A stretch of DNA of 64,000 nucleotides from Kribbella sp. ALI-6-A (GTDB lineage Bacteria; Actinomycetota; Actinomycetes; Propionibacteriales; Kribbellaceae), in assembly GCF_001984195.1 (NCBI RefSeq), contig NZ_MTQN01000007.1, forward strand, positions 248,001-312,000, in the 5' to 3' direction. A program made the translations under genes and the position numbers. This document shows, piece by piece, positions 35,225-43,782 of this stretch. Below the pieces are notes generated by a model. It ran no database searches and had not been told where the DNA came from. It saw nothing but the letters and a program-made list of their open reading frames with translations. Every line of letters begins with the position of its first letter. Positions within the stretch are counted from its first letter, which is position 1.

Positions 35225-36483
35225 CTGCGCGCCGGGTTCTGCGGCTCGGCACGGTTGCCGTCGGGCTGCTGGCTCTGCTCGGTGCGTACCTGGTCTGGAC
35301 GGGCCGGCCCGCGCAGGCCGCGGAGACCCTGCTGTCGCAGGGGCGTCCGGTCGTCGCGTCCTCGGTGGAGAGCGGCGCGTTCCCGGCCGCTGCCGCCGTC
35401 GACGGTGACGGTGGGACGCGGTGGGCGAGTGCGTTCGCCGACAACCAGTGGCTGCAGGTGGATCTCGGGTCCAGTCAGACCTTCAACCGGGTCGTGCTGA
35501 AGTGGGAGGCGGCGTACGCGCGCGGCTTCGCCGTACAGACTTCCGCGGACGCGACGGCCTGGACGACTGTGCACACCACGACCAACGGGACCGGTGGTGA
35601 GCAGAGCCTGACCGTGTCCGGCACCGGCCGGTACGTGCGGGTGCTGATCACCCAGCGGGCCACCCAGTGGGGTGCGTCGCTGTTCGAGTTCCAGGTGTAC
35701 GGCGGGACGCCGGGCGGCGGTCCGATCGTGCGGGTGGCCGAGTTCCTCGCGGACTGCCCGTACACGCATCGCCTGCCCGACGACCCGATCGTGTTCCCGA
35801 ACATGCCCGGGGCGTCGCACATGCACAGCTTCTTCGGGGCCACCGTGACGAACGCGCACACCACCGTGAACGACCTGGTGAACTCGCCGACGTCGTGCAA
35901 CCCCGCGGAGGACAAGTCGTCGTACTGGGTGCCGACGCTGTACGTGAACAACCAGCCGGTCGAACCGACCGGGACGACGTTCTACTACCTGGGCGAGGGT
36001 GTCCGGGACGACGTGATCGCGCGGACCCAGCCGCTGCCGTTCGGGCTGCGGATCGTGGCCGGCAACGCGAAGGCGACCGGACCCGGTGACAACACGATCT
36101 CGCGATGGTCCTGCCTGCACGCCGGTGACGCCGGCTCGGGGCACGACTTCGTCAACTGCCCGGCCGGGTCGATGCTCGAGTCGTACCTGGACTTCCCGCA
36201 GTGCTGGAACGGGCGTGACCTGGACTCGCCCGATCACAAGAGCCACATGTCCTATCCGGTGAACGGCGACTGCCCTGCGACGCACCCGGTTCCGGTGCCG
36301 AAGCTGCGGCAGGTGCTGCGCTATCCGGTGAACGGGCCGACCGCCGGCTTCCGGCTGGCGTCGGGTGGTGGGTTCACGATGCACGGCGACTTCTTCAACG
36401 CCTGGCCGGTGGCGGAGATGGCGCGCCGCGTCAACGACTGCATCCGGCCGATCATCAAGTGCGGGGCCAACGGTCACCCGTAG
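35221..36483 (+). CDS. Secreted DUF1996 protein with discoidin domain
   Basis: A 420-residue exported protein. The N-terminus is a membrane-targeting signal (RVLRLGTVAVGLLALLGAYLVWTGRPAQAA). One discoidin/CBM-like domain follows (about 38-165) and shares sequence with those of the glucanase upstream: ETLLSQGRPVVASSVESGAFPAAAAVDGDGGTRW against DPLLSQGKTATASSAENVAFPASAAVDGDPGTRW. The rest is DUF1996 (about 175-415), with conserved CPYTHRLPDDPIVFPNMPGASHMHSFFG, a His-rich CHAGDAGSGHDFVNCP, FPQCWNGRDLDSPDHKSHMSYP, and MHGDFFNAW. DUF1996 proteins are common in fungi and actinobacteria and often attach to carbohydrate modules; their activity is unknown. The stop-start overlap with the glucanase implies joint action on a glucan wall. 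Confidence 0.9.
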   Translation: MTARRVLRLGTVAVGLLALLGAYLVWTGRPAQAAETLLSQGRPVVASSVESGAFPAAAAVDGDGGTRWASAFADNQWLQVDLGSSQTFNRVVLKWEAAYARGFAVQTSADATAWTTVHTTTNGTGGEQSLTVSGTGRYVRVLITQRATQWGASLFEFQVYGGTPGGGPIVRVAEFLADCPYTHRLPDDPIVFPNMPGASHMHSFFGATVTNAHTTVNDLVNSPTSCNPAEDKSSYWVPTLYVNNQPVEPTGTTFYYLGEGVRDDVIARTQPLPFGLRIVAGNAKATGPGDNTISRWSCLHAGDAGSGHDFVNCPAGSMLESYLDFPQCWNGRDLDSPDHKSHMSYPVNGDCPATHPVPVPKLRQVLRYPVNGPTAGFRLASGGGFTMHGDFFNAWPVAEMARRVNDCIRPIIKCGANGHP

Positions 36484-36496
36484 GTCCCCTCCTGCT

Positions 36497-36530
36497 GCCG
36501 GGCGGGTCCCCGTCCCAGGACCCGCCCGGC
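36497..36530 (+). terminator. Intrinsic terminator of the glucanase operon
   Basis: GCCGGGCGGGTCC pairs perfectly (13 bp) with GGACCCGCCCGGC around an 8-base loop, and TGCTTTT follows. It begins 14 bp after the DUF1996 stop codon. Confidence 0.88.
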
Positions 36531-36632
36531 TGCTTTTGGAAAGAACTCTTCCTTACCCTCTGTACTGTCATCGGCACCGTCTGTACGCTCGCCTCACACC
36601 GCCCCCGTTCGTCGTTTCCTCGAGGAGCTCTC

Positions 36633-37211
36633 GTGAAAGCTCTTGCCTGCGTTGTGTTGCTCGCTTCGGTGACCGCCTGCGGTTCGTCTGCCGCCTCGCC
36701 GCCGCCGTCCACACCGACACCGGCCGGTACGCCGTCCGCGACCGCGAGCGTGTGGGACATCGATCCGTCGTTCAACGCGACCGATCTGGCGTGGATCGAG
36801 CTGATGATCCCGATGGACGAGCAGCTGCTGCGGGTTCTCGAGCTGGGTCGCAAGCAGGCAGCGGATCCTGCGGTTCGGGAGTTCGCCGGCCGGGTCGCGG
36901 CGGGGCATCGCGCGGAGGTCGCCCGGTTCGTCGCGCTGCGGACGCGGTCGAGGCTGCCGGTGCGGAATCCGCACCAGGGACACGACATGCCGGGCATGAT
37001 GACCGAGCCGGAGATCGTTGCCCTGGGCAAGTCAACGGGTGCGGCGTTCGATCAGGTGTTTCTCGAGAATCTCGAGGAACACCTGGAGCAGTCGATCGTG
37101 CTGGCCCGCAGTATCCCCAAGGACGGCAAGGATCCCGAGGGCAAGAAGCTCGCGACAGCCATCACCACCACGCGGGCCGCCCAGCTGAAAGAACTCGCCG
37201 CCCTCCGCTGA
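36633..37211 (+). CDS. DUF305 lipoprotein
   Basis: A 192-residue lipoprotein. Signal KALACVVLLASVTAC gives a lipobox with Cys near residue 16; a Ser/Pro/Thr-rich linker follows to about residue 40. The DUF305 domain shows the paired helices typical of this ferritin-like family: DLAWIELMIPMDEQLLRVLELGRKQAADPAVREFAGRV and AFDQVFLENLEEHLEQSIVLARSIPKDG. DUF305 proteins often carry His/Met-rich stretches and are linked to copper or periplasmic metal handling; here HQGHDMPGMMTEPE is such a stretch. Start: GTG at 36633 with GAGGAG seven bases upstream. The gene is isolated, and its job beside the lanthipeptide locus is unclear. Confidence 0.87.
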   Translation: MKALACVVLLASVTACGSSAASPPPSTPTPAGTPSATASVWDIDPSFNATDLAWIELMIPMDEQLLRVLELGRKQAADPAVREFAGRVAAGHRAEVARFVALRTRSRLPVRNPHQGHDMPGMMTEPEIVALGKSTGAAFDQVFLENLEEHLEQSIVLARSIPKDGKDPEGKKLATAITTTRAAQLKELAALR

Positions 37212-37281
37212 CACGCTGTCCTGGGCTGCCTACCGAACGGCCGATTGCGGACTTACGCAGGCGTATCACCTGCGTTCTTCA

Positions 37282-37297
37282 CGTCACGGTCGTGACG
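37282..37297. promoter_or_regulatory. Inverted repeat upstream of lanKC
   Basis: CGTCACG-GT-CGTGACG is a perfect 7+2+7 inverted repeat 72 bp before the lanKC start, inside the only non-coding stretch that can hold the operon's promoter. A TCACGT motif overlaps it (37279-37284) and recurs twice upstream of the RamR-like gene (46118-46123 and 46147-46152), which makes it a candidate regulator site. Confidence 0.4.
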
Positions 37298-37368
37298 CCC
37301 GGCACTACGCACAGAGCCGACGCAGCGACACGATGTGACGGACGGATCCGGGGCATCGGGAGGTCGGC

Positions 37369-39939
37369 GTGGAACAGTACGAGCTGTACTGCTTGGCCGA
37401 TCGTCTGTTCTACGACACCCCGAGCAACCGCGGTACCGAGGAACCGGACTTCGCGGTGTGCGCCCGGCCGCTGCCGGCCGGATGGCAGCACGAGGCCGGT
37501 GAGGTGTGGATGCACTACGCCCCACCGAACGCGCAGATTCCCGCGCAGGGCTGGAAGATCCACGTCTCGGCCGGTCTCGACGACGCCGACCGGACCCTGG
37601 CCGCGGTGTGGGACTACTGCGTCGAGCGGAGCCTGGCCTTCAAGTTCCTGCGCAGCAGGCCGGTCCTGATGATGTTCAACTCCAAGTCGGCCTTCCGCGG
37701 GTCCAGCGGCAAGCTGGTCACCATCTACCCGGCCGACGAGGCGCAGCTCGAGCTGGTCCTGAAGGAACTCGACGGCATCCTGGAAGGAGTCCAGGGGCCG
37801 TACATCCTCAGCGACCTCAGGTACGCCGCCGGCCCGCTCTTCGTCCGGTACGGCGCCTTCGCCACCCGGTACTGCCTGTCCGACAGCGGCGAACGGGTCT
37901 ACGCCCTGGAGGACGATCAGGGCCGGCTGGTGCCGGATGTTCGCGGCCCGATCTTCTCGACTCCCTCGTGGGTGAGCCTGCCGTCCTTCCTGGTGCCGCA
38001 CCTCGAGGCCCGCAACGCGGTGACGACCAACGACCTGGCGTACGTGATCGAGAACGTCATCCAGTTCTCCAACGGCGGTGGCGTGTATCTGGGTCATCAC
38101 CGCGACACCGAGGAGAAGGTGGTGCTCAAGGAGGGCCGCCCGCTGGCCGGCCTGGACGTGCTCGCCCGGGACGCGGTGGCCAGGGTCGGTCACGAGCGCG
38201 ACATCCTCCAGCGGCTGGCCGGCCTGGACGTCGTCCCGGCCGTGCACGACTACTTCCAGCTCGGCGACCACCACTTCCTGGTCCAGGAGTTCGTCGACGC
38301 CAACCCGCTGCAGCGGCTGATCGTCCGGCGCTACCCACTGACCCGGCCGAACGCCGGCGCCGCCGAGCGGACGGCGTACGCCGAGTGGGCGCTCGGGATG
38401 CTGGAACGGGTCGAGCGGGCGATCGCGTTGCTGCACGAGCGCGGCGTGGTGTTCAACGACCTGCATCCCGACAACATCCTGATCGATGCCGACGACCGGT
38501 TGGTGCTGATCGACTTCGAGGTGGCGACGCTGGTCACCGAGCAGGCCCGGTCCGCGCTGGCCCATCCGGGCTACGCCGCCCCCGCCGACCGCCAAGGGGC
38601 CGACGTGGACCGCTACGCGCTCGCCTGTCTCACTCTCGGGTTGTTCGCGCCGCAGACGACCATGTTGCTGAGCCTCGATCCGGCCAAGGCGCACCAGCTG
38701 GCCGACCTGATCAGTACGACATTCCAGGTGCCTAGGGCAACGATCGCCCCCGCGGTCGAGACCATCGTCGGCGACCGGCCGGCGTCCGGGGACGGCATCG
38801 CGGCACTCCGGGCGGACCCGGCGGTGCCCGGGAAGACACCCTGGCCGGAGCTGCGGGCCGCACTCGCCCAGGCCGTCACGGCCTCCGCGACACCGGAGCG
38901 CGACGACAGGCTGTTCCCGGGCGACATCGCTCAGTTCGAGCCCGGAGGTGGGATCAACCTGGCCCACGGAGCAGCCGGTGTGCTGTACGCCCTGAACCGT
39001 TGCGGCGCCGGCCGCTTCCCGGAGTACGACGACTGGCTGCGTCGCCGCGCGTTGGACCCGGTCGCTCTGCCCGGCCTCTACAACGGGCTGCACGGTGTCG
39101 CCCTGGCGCTGGACGAGCTCGGGTACCGGCAGGACGCGTTGGACGTGCTGGATCGCAGCCGGACGCTACCGATCGACGTACTGGAGCTGGGCCTGTACTC
39201 GGGGCTGGCCGGGATCGGGCTCAACCTGCTGCACTTCGGCGCCGAGCCGGCCGCGCTGGCGCTGGCGACCCGGGTGGTCGACGAGGTCGCCGACCGGCTC
39301 GGCGGACCGGACGACGTCCCGGAGCTGAGCGGTGACGGCCGTCCACGCGCGGGATTGATGTTCGGCTCGTCCGGACCGGCGCTGCTGTTCCTGCACGCCT
39401 ACGAACGATCCGGCGACACCGGACTGCTCGACCTCGCGCGGATCGCGCTCCAGCAGGACCTGCGGCGCTGCACAGCCGACGAGTACGGCACGCTGCAGGT
39501 CACACAGGGCTGGCGCACGCTGCCGTACCTGGAAGAGGGCTCGGTCGGCATCGCACTCGTCCTGGACCGCTACCTGCGCCACCGCCCGGACGACGAACTC
39601 GCCGCGGCTCTCGATCCGCTGCGCAAGGTCGCCCACTGCGGCTACTTCGTTCAGCCCGGTCTGCTGATGGGACGCGCCGGCGTGCTGCTCGCAGCGGCTC
39701 AGCTGGAGCCGAGCGCGGTCGACCAGCTGATCACCGGCCTGGGCTGGCACGCGCTCCAGTACGGCGGCGGACTGGCGTTCCCCGGCAACCAGTTGCTGCG
39801 GCTGTCCATGGACCTCGCGACCGGCTCCGCAGGTGTCCTGCTGGCTCTCGGCGCCGCTCTGCACGAGCAGCCGGTGGCACTCCCGTTTCTCGAGCCGTCA
39901 GAGCGGCTTGATCCCTACCAGAACCGGAAGGAGGTGTAG
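37369..39939 (+). CDS. Class III lanthionine synthetase (LanKC)
   Basis: An 856-residue trifunctional lanthipeptide synthetase. The N-terminal lyase region (about 1-200) opens YELYCLADRLFYDTP, as in RamC-type enzymes. The Ser/Thr-kinase domain (about 220-500) has a Gly-rich start NGGGVYLGHH (about 231), catalytic loop FNDLHPDN (about 362-369) and DFE metal motif. The C-terminal cyclase-like domain (about 525-856) shows the barrel repeats HGAAGVLYAL, NGLHGVALAL, SGLAGIGLNL and GRAGVLLAAAQ but lacks the Cys-Cys-His zinc ligands. That absence separates class III from class IV. It phosphorylates and eliminates Ser/Thr in the precursor, then closes lanthionine or labionin rings. Start: GTG, preceded by GGGAGG. 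The precursor starts 4 bp after its stop. Confidence 0.93.
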   Translation: MEQYELYCLADRLFYDTPSNRGTEEPDFAVCARPLPAGWQHEAGEVWMHYAPPNAQIPAQGWKIHVSAGLDDADRTLAAVWDYCVERSLAFKFLRSRPVLMMFNSKSAFRGSSGKLVTIYPADEAQLELVLKELDGILEGVQGPYILSDLRYAAGPLFVRYGAFATRYCLSDSGERVYALEDDQGRLVPDVRGPIFSTPSWVSLPSFLVPHLEARNAVTTNDLAYVIENVIQFSNGGGVYLGHHRDTEEKVVLKEGRPLAGLDVLARDAVARVGHERDILQRLAGLDVVPAVHDYFQLGDHHFLVQEFVDANPLQRLIVRRYPLTRPNAGAAERTAYAEWALGMLERVERAIALLHERGVVFNDLHPDNILIDADDRLVLIDFEVATLVTEQARSALAHPGYAAPADRQGADVDRYALACLTLGLFAPQTTMLLSLDPAKAHQLADLISTTFQVPRATIAPAVETIVGDRPASGDGIAALRADPAVPGKTPWPELRAALAQAVTASATPERDDRLFPGDIAQFEPGGGINLAHGAAGVLYALNRCGAGRFPEYDDWLRRRALDPVALPGLYNGLHGVALALDELGYRQDALDVLDRSRTLPIDVLELGLYSGLAGIGLNLLHFGAEPAALALATRVVDEVADRLGGPDDVPELSGDGRPRAGLMFGSSGPALLFLHAYERSGDTGLLDLARIALQQDLRRCTADEYGTLQVTQGWRTLPYLEEGSVGIALVLDRYLRHRPDDELAAALDPLRKVAHCGYFVQPGLLMGRAGVLLAAAQLEPSAVDQLITGLGWHALQYGGGLAFPGNQLLRLSMDLATGSAGVLLALGAALHEQPVALPFLEPSERLDPYQNRKEV

Positions 39940-39943
39940 AACA

Positions 39944-40078
39944 ATGGCTCTTCTCGACCTGCAAGGTCTTCAGGCCCCCACTGGGGGCGGAGGGCACGGT
40001 GGTGGCGGCAGCACGCTGACCCTTCTGGGCTGTCAGTCCGGCCGCCCGAGCAACCTCAGCGTTCTGCTCTGCCACTGA
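39944..40078 (+). CDS. Class III lanthipeptide precursor, RamS/FlaA-like
   Basis: A 44-residue peptide: leader about 1-12 (MALLDLQGLQAP), a Gly-rich spacer 13-22 with one His at 18, and a core. The LLDLQ motif at 3-7 is the recognition helix of class III leaders (compare LFDLQ in RamS). The core has two S/T-x2-S/T-x3-C motifs: Ser23, Thr26, Cys30 and Ser36, Ser39, Cys43, the pattern that becomes labionin or lanthionine in SapB and related peptides. Pro12 is the obvious cut site for the prolyl oligopeptidase encoded next; a second proline, 35, lies between the two ring motifs. The ATG has GGAGG 7-11 bases upstream. It is too short for gene finders that use a 60-residue cut-off. Confidence 0.9.
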   Translation: MALLDLQGLQAPTGGGGHGGGGSTLTLLGCQSGRPSNLSVLLCH

Positions 40079-40087
40079 GGCGCCCAA

Positions 40088-40123
40088 GGTCCCGGGCGAG
40101 GCCCCCTGAGCTCGCCCGGGACC
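40088..40123 (+). terminator. Strong stem-loop between precursor and protease genes
   Basis: GGTCCCGGGCGAG (40088-40100) pairs perfectly with CTCGCCCGGGACC (40111-40123) around a 10-base loop, starting 9 bp after the precursor stop. In lantibiotic operons such hairpins act as partial terminators or 3' mRNA stabilisers, giving more precursor message than downstream message. There is no T-run. Confidence 0.85.
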
Positions 40124-40153
40124 CGACGCTGTCACCAGGGGACAAGGAGTCCC

Positions 40154-42133
40154 GTGCGCACACCCGATCTGAGCTATCCCGAGGCCGAGCGGCAGGCCGG
40201 CGTCGAGTACCTGCACGGCCACGAGGTGGCCGACCCGTACCGCTGGCTGGAAGACGGCAGCGATCCGCGGACGCGCGCCTGGCAGGCGGCTCAGGACGAA
40301 CTCTGGCTGACCCAGGCAGCAGCTCTGCCCGGTCGCTACAAGTTCCGGGTCCGAGTCGCCGCCCTGAGCGCTGTGGACACCATCAGTACGCCGACCTGGC
40401 GCAGCGCCCGGCAGTTCTTCGTCCGCAGGAGTTCCGGGCAGCAGCACCCTGCGCTCTACGTGGCCGACTCCGGCCAGGCCGAGCGCCTGCTGATCGACCC
40501 GGTCCGTGAGGATCCCTCCGGCCGCACCACGCTCGACCACTGGCTGCCGTCGCCGGACGGGCACCTGCTCGCGTTCCAGCTGTCGCAGGGCAGTGAGCAG
40601 TCCGTGCTGCGGGTGCTGGACGTCGACACCGGCGAGGTCGTCGACGGACCGATCGACCGCTGCCGCTACTCGCCGGTGGCCTGGCTCGCGGACGGCAAGT
40701 CGTTCTACTACGTCCGCTCCGGCCGGCTCTCGCTGCACCGGATCGGACGGCCGGACGATGTGCAGGTGCTGCCTGGCGAGGCGGCGTACGGGCTGGAGAT
40801 CAGTGCGGACAGCCGGTGGCTGACGATCTCGGCTGCTGTTGCCGATCGCAACGATGTGTGGCTGGCCGACCTGAGCGTCCCGGACTTCGAGCCGGTGGTC
40901 GTGCAGCAGGGCGTCGACGCACGCACCGCGGCCGCGGTCGGACCGGACGGACGGCTGTACGTCGTCACCACGCTCAATGCACCGTCGGGCCGGGTATGCG
41001 TCGGTGATCCGCGGCGGCCGGGCGCGGATCACTGGACCGAACTGGTCGGCGAGGAGCCGGGCGCACCGGTCAGTCACCTGGCCCTGCTCGACGGGGTGCT
41101 CCTCGTCGGCCGGACCCGGCACGCTCTGAGCGAGCTGACGGCGTACGACCCGGTGACCGGCGACCGCCTGCACGATGTGCCGCTCCCGGGGCTCGGTACG
41201 GTCGGCGAGCTCAGCACCCGCCCGGACGGCGGCCACGAGGCGTGGTTCAGCTATACCGACAGCGTCACGCCGCCGGCCATCCACCGGTACGACGCCCGCA
41301 CCGGGCAGGTGACTACATGGGCCGGCCATGCCCGGTCTGTACCGGACGTCGAGGCTCGCCAGGTCACCTACCCGTCCCGCGACGGTACGCCGATCCGGAT
41401 GGTCGTGCTCGGCCGGTCAGGACCGGGCGGCCCGCGGCCCACGATCCTCTACGCGTACGGCGGTTTCGGGCTGTCGCTGACGCCCACCTACTCGGCGTTC
41501 GCGCTGGCCTGGGTGGAGGCCGGCGGCTGGTTCGTCACGGCGAACCTGCGTGGCGGTGGCGAGCAGGGCGACGACTGGCACCGCGCCGGGGTGGGCGGAG
41601 CGAAGCAGGCAGTCATCGACGACTTCCTCGCCGCAGCGGAGATGTTGGTCGACGGCGGCTGGACCGCACCCGGCAAGCTCGGTATCTGCGGCGAGTCCAA
41701 CGGCGGCCTGCTGGTCGGCGCAGCGCTCACCCAGCGCCCCGAGCTGTTCGCCGCGGCGGTCTGCTCGGCGCCCGTGCTCGACATGGTCCGGTACGAACGG
41801 TCCGGTCTGGGGCAGGCCTGGGTCAGCGAGTACGGCTCGGCGGACGACCCGGCGCAACTGGCAGCGCTGCTCAGCTACTCGCCGTACCACCGGGTGGCGG
41901 CGACGGACTATCCGGCCGTTCTGCTCACCGTCTTCGGTGCCGACACCCGGGTGGACCCGCTGCACGCGCGCAAGATGTGCGCTGCTCTGCAGCACGCCAC
42001 CACCGGTTCCCGGCCGATCCTGCTCCGGTACGAAGCCGGCGCCGGTCACCTCCCGGCCGGAGTGGATCGGGGTGTCGGTCTGGCTGCGGACCTCCTGGCC
42101 TTCCTGGCCGCACACACCGGGCTGGACCAGTGA
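40154..42133 (+). CDS. Prolyl oligopeptidase of the lanthipeptide locus (S9A, FlaP-like)
   Basis: A 659-residue S9 peptidase. The N-terminal PDLSYPEAERQAGVEYLHGHEVADPYRWLEDG is the family's entry segment. A seven-bladed propeller spans about 70-410, and the C-terminal alpha/beta-hydrolase domain carries the triad: Ser515 in GESNGG, Asp597 in GADTRVDP and His632 in GAGHLPA. No signal peptide, so it works in the cytoplasm. A POP of this kind (FlaP) was shown to remove the leader of the class III peptide flavipeptin in Kribbella flavida, cutting after proline. Here it is likely to trim the modified precursor after Pro12. Start: GTG with AAGGAG five bases upstream. The stop overlaps the next gene's GTG. 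Confidence 0.93.
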   Translation: MRTPDLSYPEAERQAGVEYLHGHEVADPYRWLEDGSDPRTRAWQAAQDELWLTQAAALPGRYKFRVRVAALSAVDTISTPTWRSARQFFVRRSSGQQHPALYVADSGQAERLLIDPVREDPSGRTTLDHWLPSPDGHLLAFQLSQGSEQSVLRVLDVDTGEVVDGPIDRCRYSPVAWLADGKSFYYVRSGRLSLHRIGRPDDVQVLPGEAAYGLEISADSRWLTISAAVADRNDVWLADLSVPDFEPVVVQQGVDARTAAAVGPDGRLYVVTTLNAPSGRVCVGDPRRPGADHWTELVGEEPGAPVSHLALLDGVLLVGRTRHALSELTAYDPVTGDRLHDVPLPGLGTVGELSTRPDGGHEAWFSYTDSVTPPAIHRYDARTGQVTTWAGHARSVPDVEARQVTYPSRDGTPIRMVVLGRSGPGGPRPTILYAYGGFGLSLTPTYSAFALAWVEAGGWFVTANLRGGGEQGDDWHRAGVGGAKQAVIDDFLAAAEMLVDGGWTAPGKLGICGESNGGLLVGAALTQRPELFAAAVCSAPVLDMVRYERSGLGQAWVSEYGSADDPAQLAALLSYSPYHRVAATDYPAVLLTVFGADTRVDPLHARKMCAALQHATTGSRPILLRYEAGAGHLPAGVDRGVGLAADLLAFLAAHTGLDQ

Positions 42134-43782
42134 TCACCTTCGGCTCCGTGCTGCGCCAGGGACGTGGCCGGCTCCCGCTGATCGGAGTCGTTGCCCTGGC
42201 CGGCAGCGTGACCGTGCTGGCGCTGCCGACGGTGCTCGGGCGCGCCGTCGACGCCGTCGTTGCCGACGGCGAGGTCGGCCGATGGGTGCTGATCGCCTGC
42301 TGGCTGATCGCACTCGGCATCGCCTGCGACATCGTCGAGGTGCTCGCTGGTACGGCGTGCGTCGCCGGAACCACCGCCTGGCTGCGGGATCGGCTGGTCC
42401 GCCAGGTGCTGGCGTCGGGATCGCCCGCGACCAGCAGATTCGGCACCGGCGATCTGGTCACCCGGGTGTCCAGCAACGCCCACGACGCCGCCCAGGCCGG
42501 ACCGGCAACGGTCACGGCGCTCGCCGCCGTGGTACCGCCGGCCGGGAGCCTGGTCCTGCTGACGTTGATCGACCCTCTGCTCGCTGCCGCCTTCTTCGGC
42601 GGGGTCGTGGTGGTGATCATGGTGCTGTGGGCCTTCACCCGCCGGACCGCCGAGATCAGCCTGGCCTACCAGGAGACTCAGGGCAGGATCGCCGCGGCGC
42701 TCACCGAGGCGCTGGCCGGCATCAGGACGATCACGTCGGCCGGGACGGTGAGCAAGGAGCAGCGGCGCATCCTGGGGCCGTTGCCGCAGCTGCACGAGCA
42801 GGGGCTGCGGACCTGGCGAGTCCTGGCGCGGTCCGGCGCGCAGGCCGCAGTGGTCGGCCCCCTGGTGCTGATCGCCGTGCTGGCTGTCGGCGGGGTCCAG
42901 CTGGTGCGCGGCCGGATCACGCCGGGCGACTACTTCGCCGCGGCGCAGTACGCCGTGATCGGCGCGGGGTTGGGCAGCCTCACCGGCGTACTGGGTGAGC
43001 TGGGCAGGGCGAGGGCGGGGATCACCCGGGCGGCCGAGCTGACCGCCGCCGAACCCGTTGCCTACGGCACTCTGTCGTTGCCTGCCGGTCCGGGGCGGCT
43101 GGTCTTCGACGGGGTCGTGGTCCGGGCCGGGCAGAACGTCCTGCTGGACGACGTCGACCTGGACCTGCCCGGCGGGGCAGCCGTCGCCGTGGTGGGGCCG
43201 AGCGGTGCGGGCAAGTCGGTACTGGCGGCCGTTGCCGGTCGGTTGCGCGACCCCGACGCCGGGCAGGTGCGGCTCGACGGAATGCCGCTGGGTGCGCTGA
43301 GCCATGCGGCGCTGCGACTTGCGGTGAAGTGTGCGTTCGAGCGGCCGGTGCTGGTCGGGTCGACGGTGGGGGAGGCGATCTCGGTCGGCAACGTCCCCTC
43401 GGTGCCGTTGCTGCACGCGGCCCGGGCCACACATGTGCACGACTTCGTCAGCCGAATGCCGAAGCGGTACGCAACCTCGCTGGCCGAAGCACCGATGTCC
43501 GGTGGCGAGGCACAGCGGCTCGGACTGGCCAGGGCATGGACGGCAGAGCGGCTGCTCATCCTGGACGACGCCACCTCGAGCCTGGACACCGCGACGGAGT
43601 TGCAGATCAGCGAGACGCTGATGGGCGACCCGCAGCGGCGTACTCGGTTGATCGTCACGCATCGGGCGGCCACGGCTTCCCGCGCCGACCTGGTGGTGTG
43701 GCTCGACCGCGGCCGGGTCCGAGCCGTCGGGCCGCACCATGAGCTGTGGGCCGATCCCGGCTACCGGGAGGTGTTCGGATGA
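42130..43782 (+). CDS. ABC half-transporter, RamA-like, with degenerate Walker B
   Basis: A 550-residue ABC exporter subunit: about six helices in residues 10-295, then an ATPase domain. Walker A is GPSGAGKS (about 357-364), signature MSGGEAQ, Walker B LLILDDATSSLD, H-loop VTHRAA. The catalytic glutamate after Walker B is Asp (LDD instead of LDE), which usually slows hydrolysis, so the site is likely non-catalytic. The partner subunit keeps LDE. This fits a heterodimer in which only one site turns over. Position and family match RamA of the SapB operon, which exports the mature peptide. Start: GTG at 42130 overlapping the peptidase stop; the long upstream open frame is antisense noise. Confidence 0.9.
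   Translation: MITFGSVLRQGRGRLPLIGVVALAGSVTVLALPTVLGRAVDAVVADGEVGRWVLIACWLIALGIACDIVEVLAGTACVAGTTAWLRDRLVRQVLASGSPATSRFGTGDLVTRVSSNAHDAAQAGPATVTALAAVVPPAGSLVLLTLIDPLLAAAFFGGVVVVIMVLWAFTRRTAEISLAYQETQGRIAAALTEALAGIRTITSAGTVSKEQRRILGPLPQLHEQGLRTWRVLARSGAQAAVVGPLVLIAVLAVGGVQLVRGRITPGDYFAAAQYAVIGAGLGSLTGVLGELGRARAGITRAAELTAAEPVAYGTLSLPAGPGRLVFDGVVVRAGQNVLLDDVDLDLPGGAAVAVVGPSGAGKSVLAAVAGRLRDPDAGQVRLDGMPLGALSHAALRLAVKCAFERPVLVGSTVGEAISVGNVPSVPLLHAARATHVHDFVSRMPKRYATSLAEAPMSGGEAQRLGLARAWTAERLLILDDATSSLDTATELQISETLMGDPQRRTRLIVTHRAATASRADLVVWLDRGRVRAVGPHHELWADPGYREVFG

Noticed and set aside
37369..39939. Class IV lanthipeptide synthetase
   Set aside because: The cyclase-like domain has no Cys-Cys-His zinc ligands, and the precursor has RamS-like labionin motifs, so class III fits better.
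41242..42129. Long open frame upstream of the RamA-like gene
   Set aside because: It overlaps the prolyl oligopeptidase in another frame and reads as Arg/Pro-rich high-GC noise. The GTG at 42130 is coupled to the peptidase stop.
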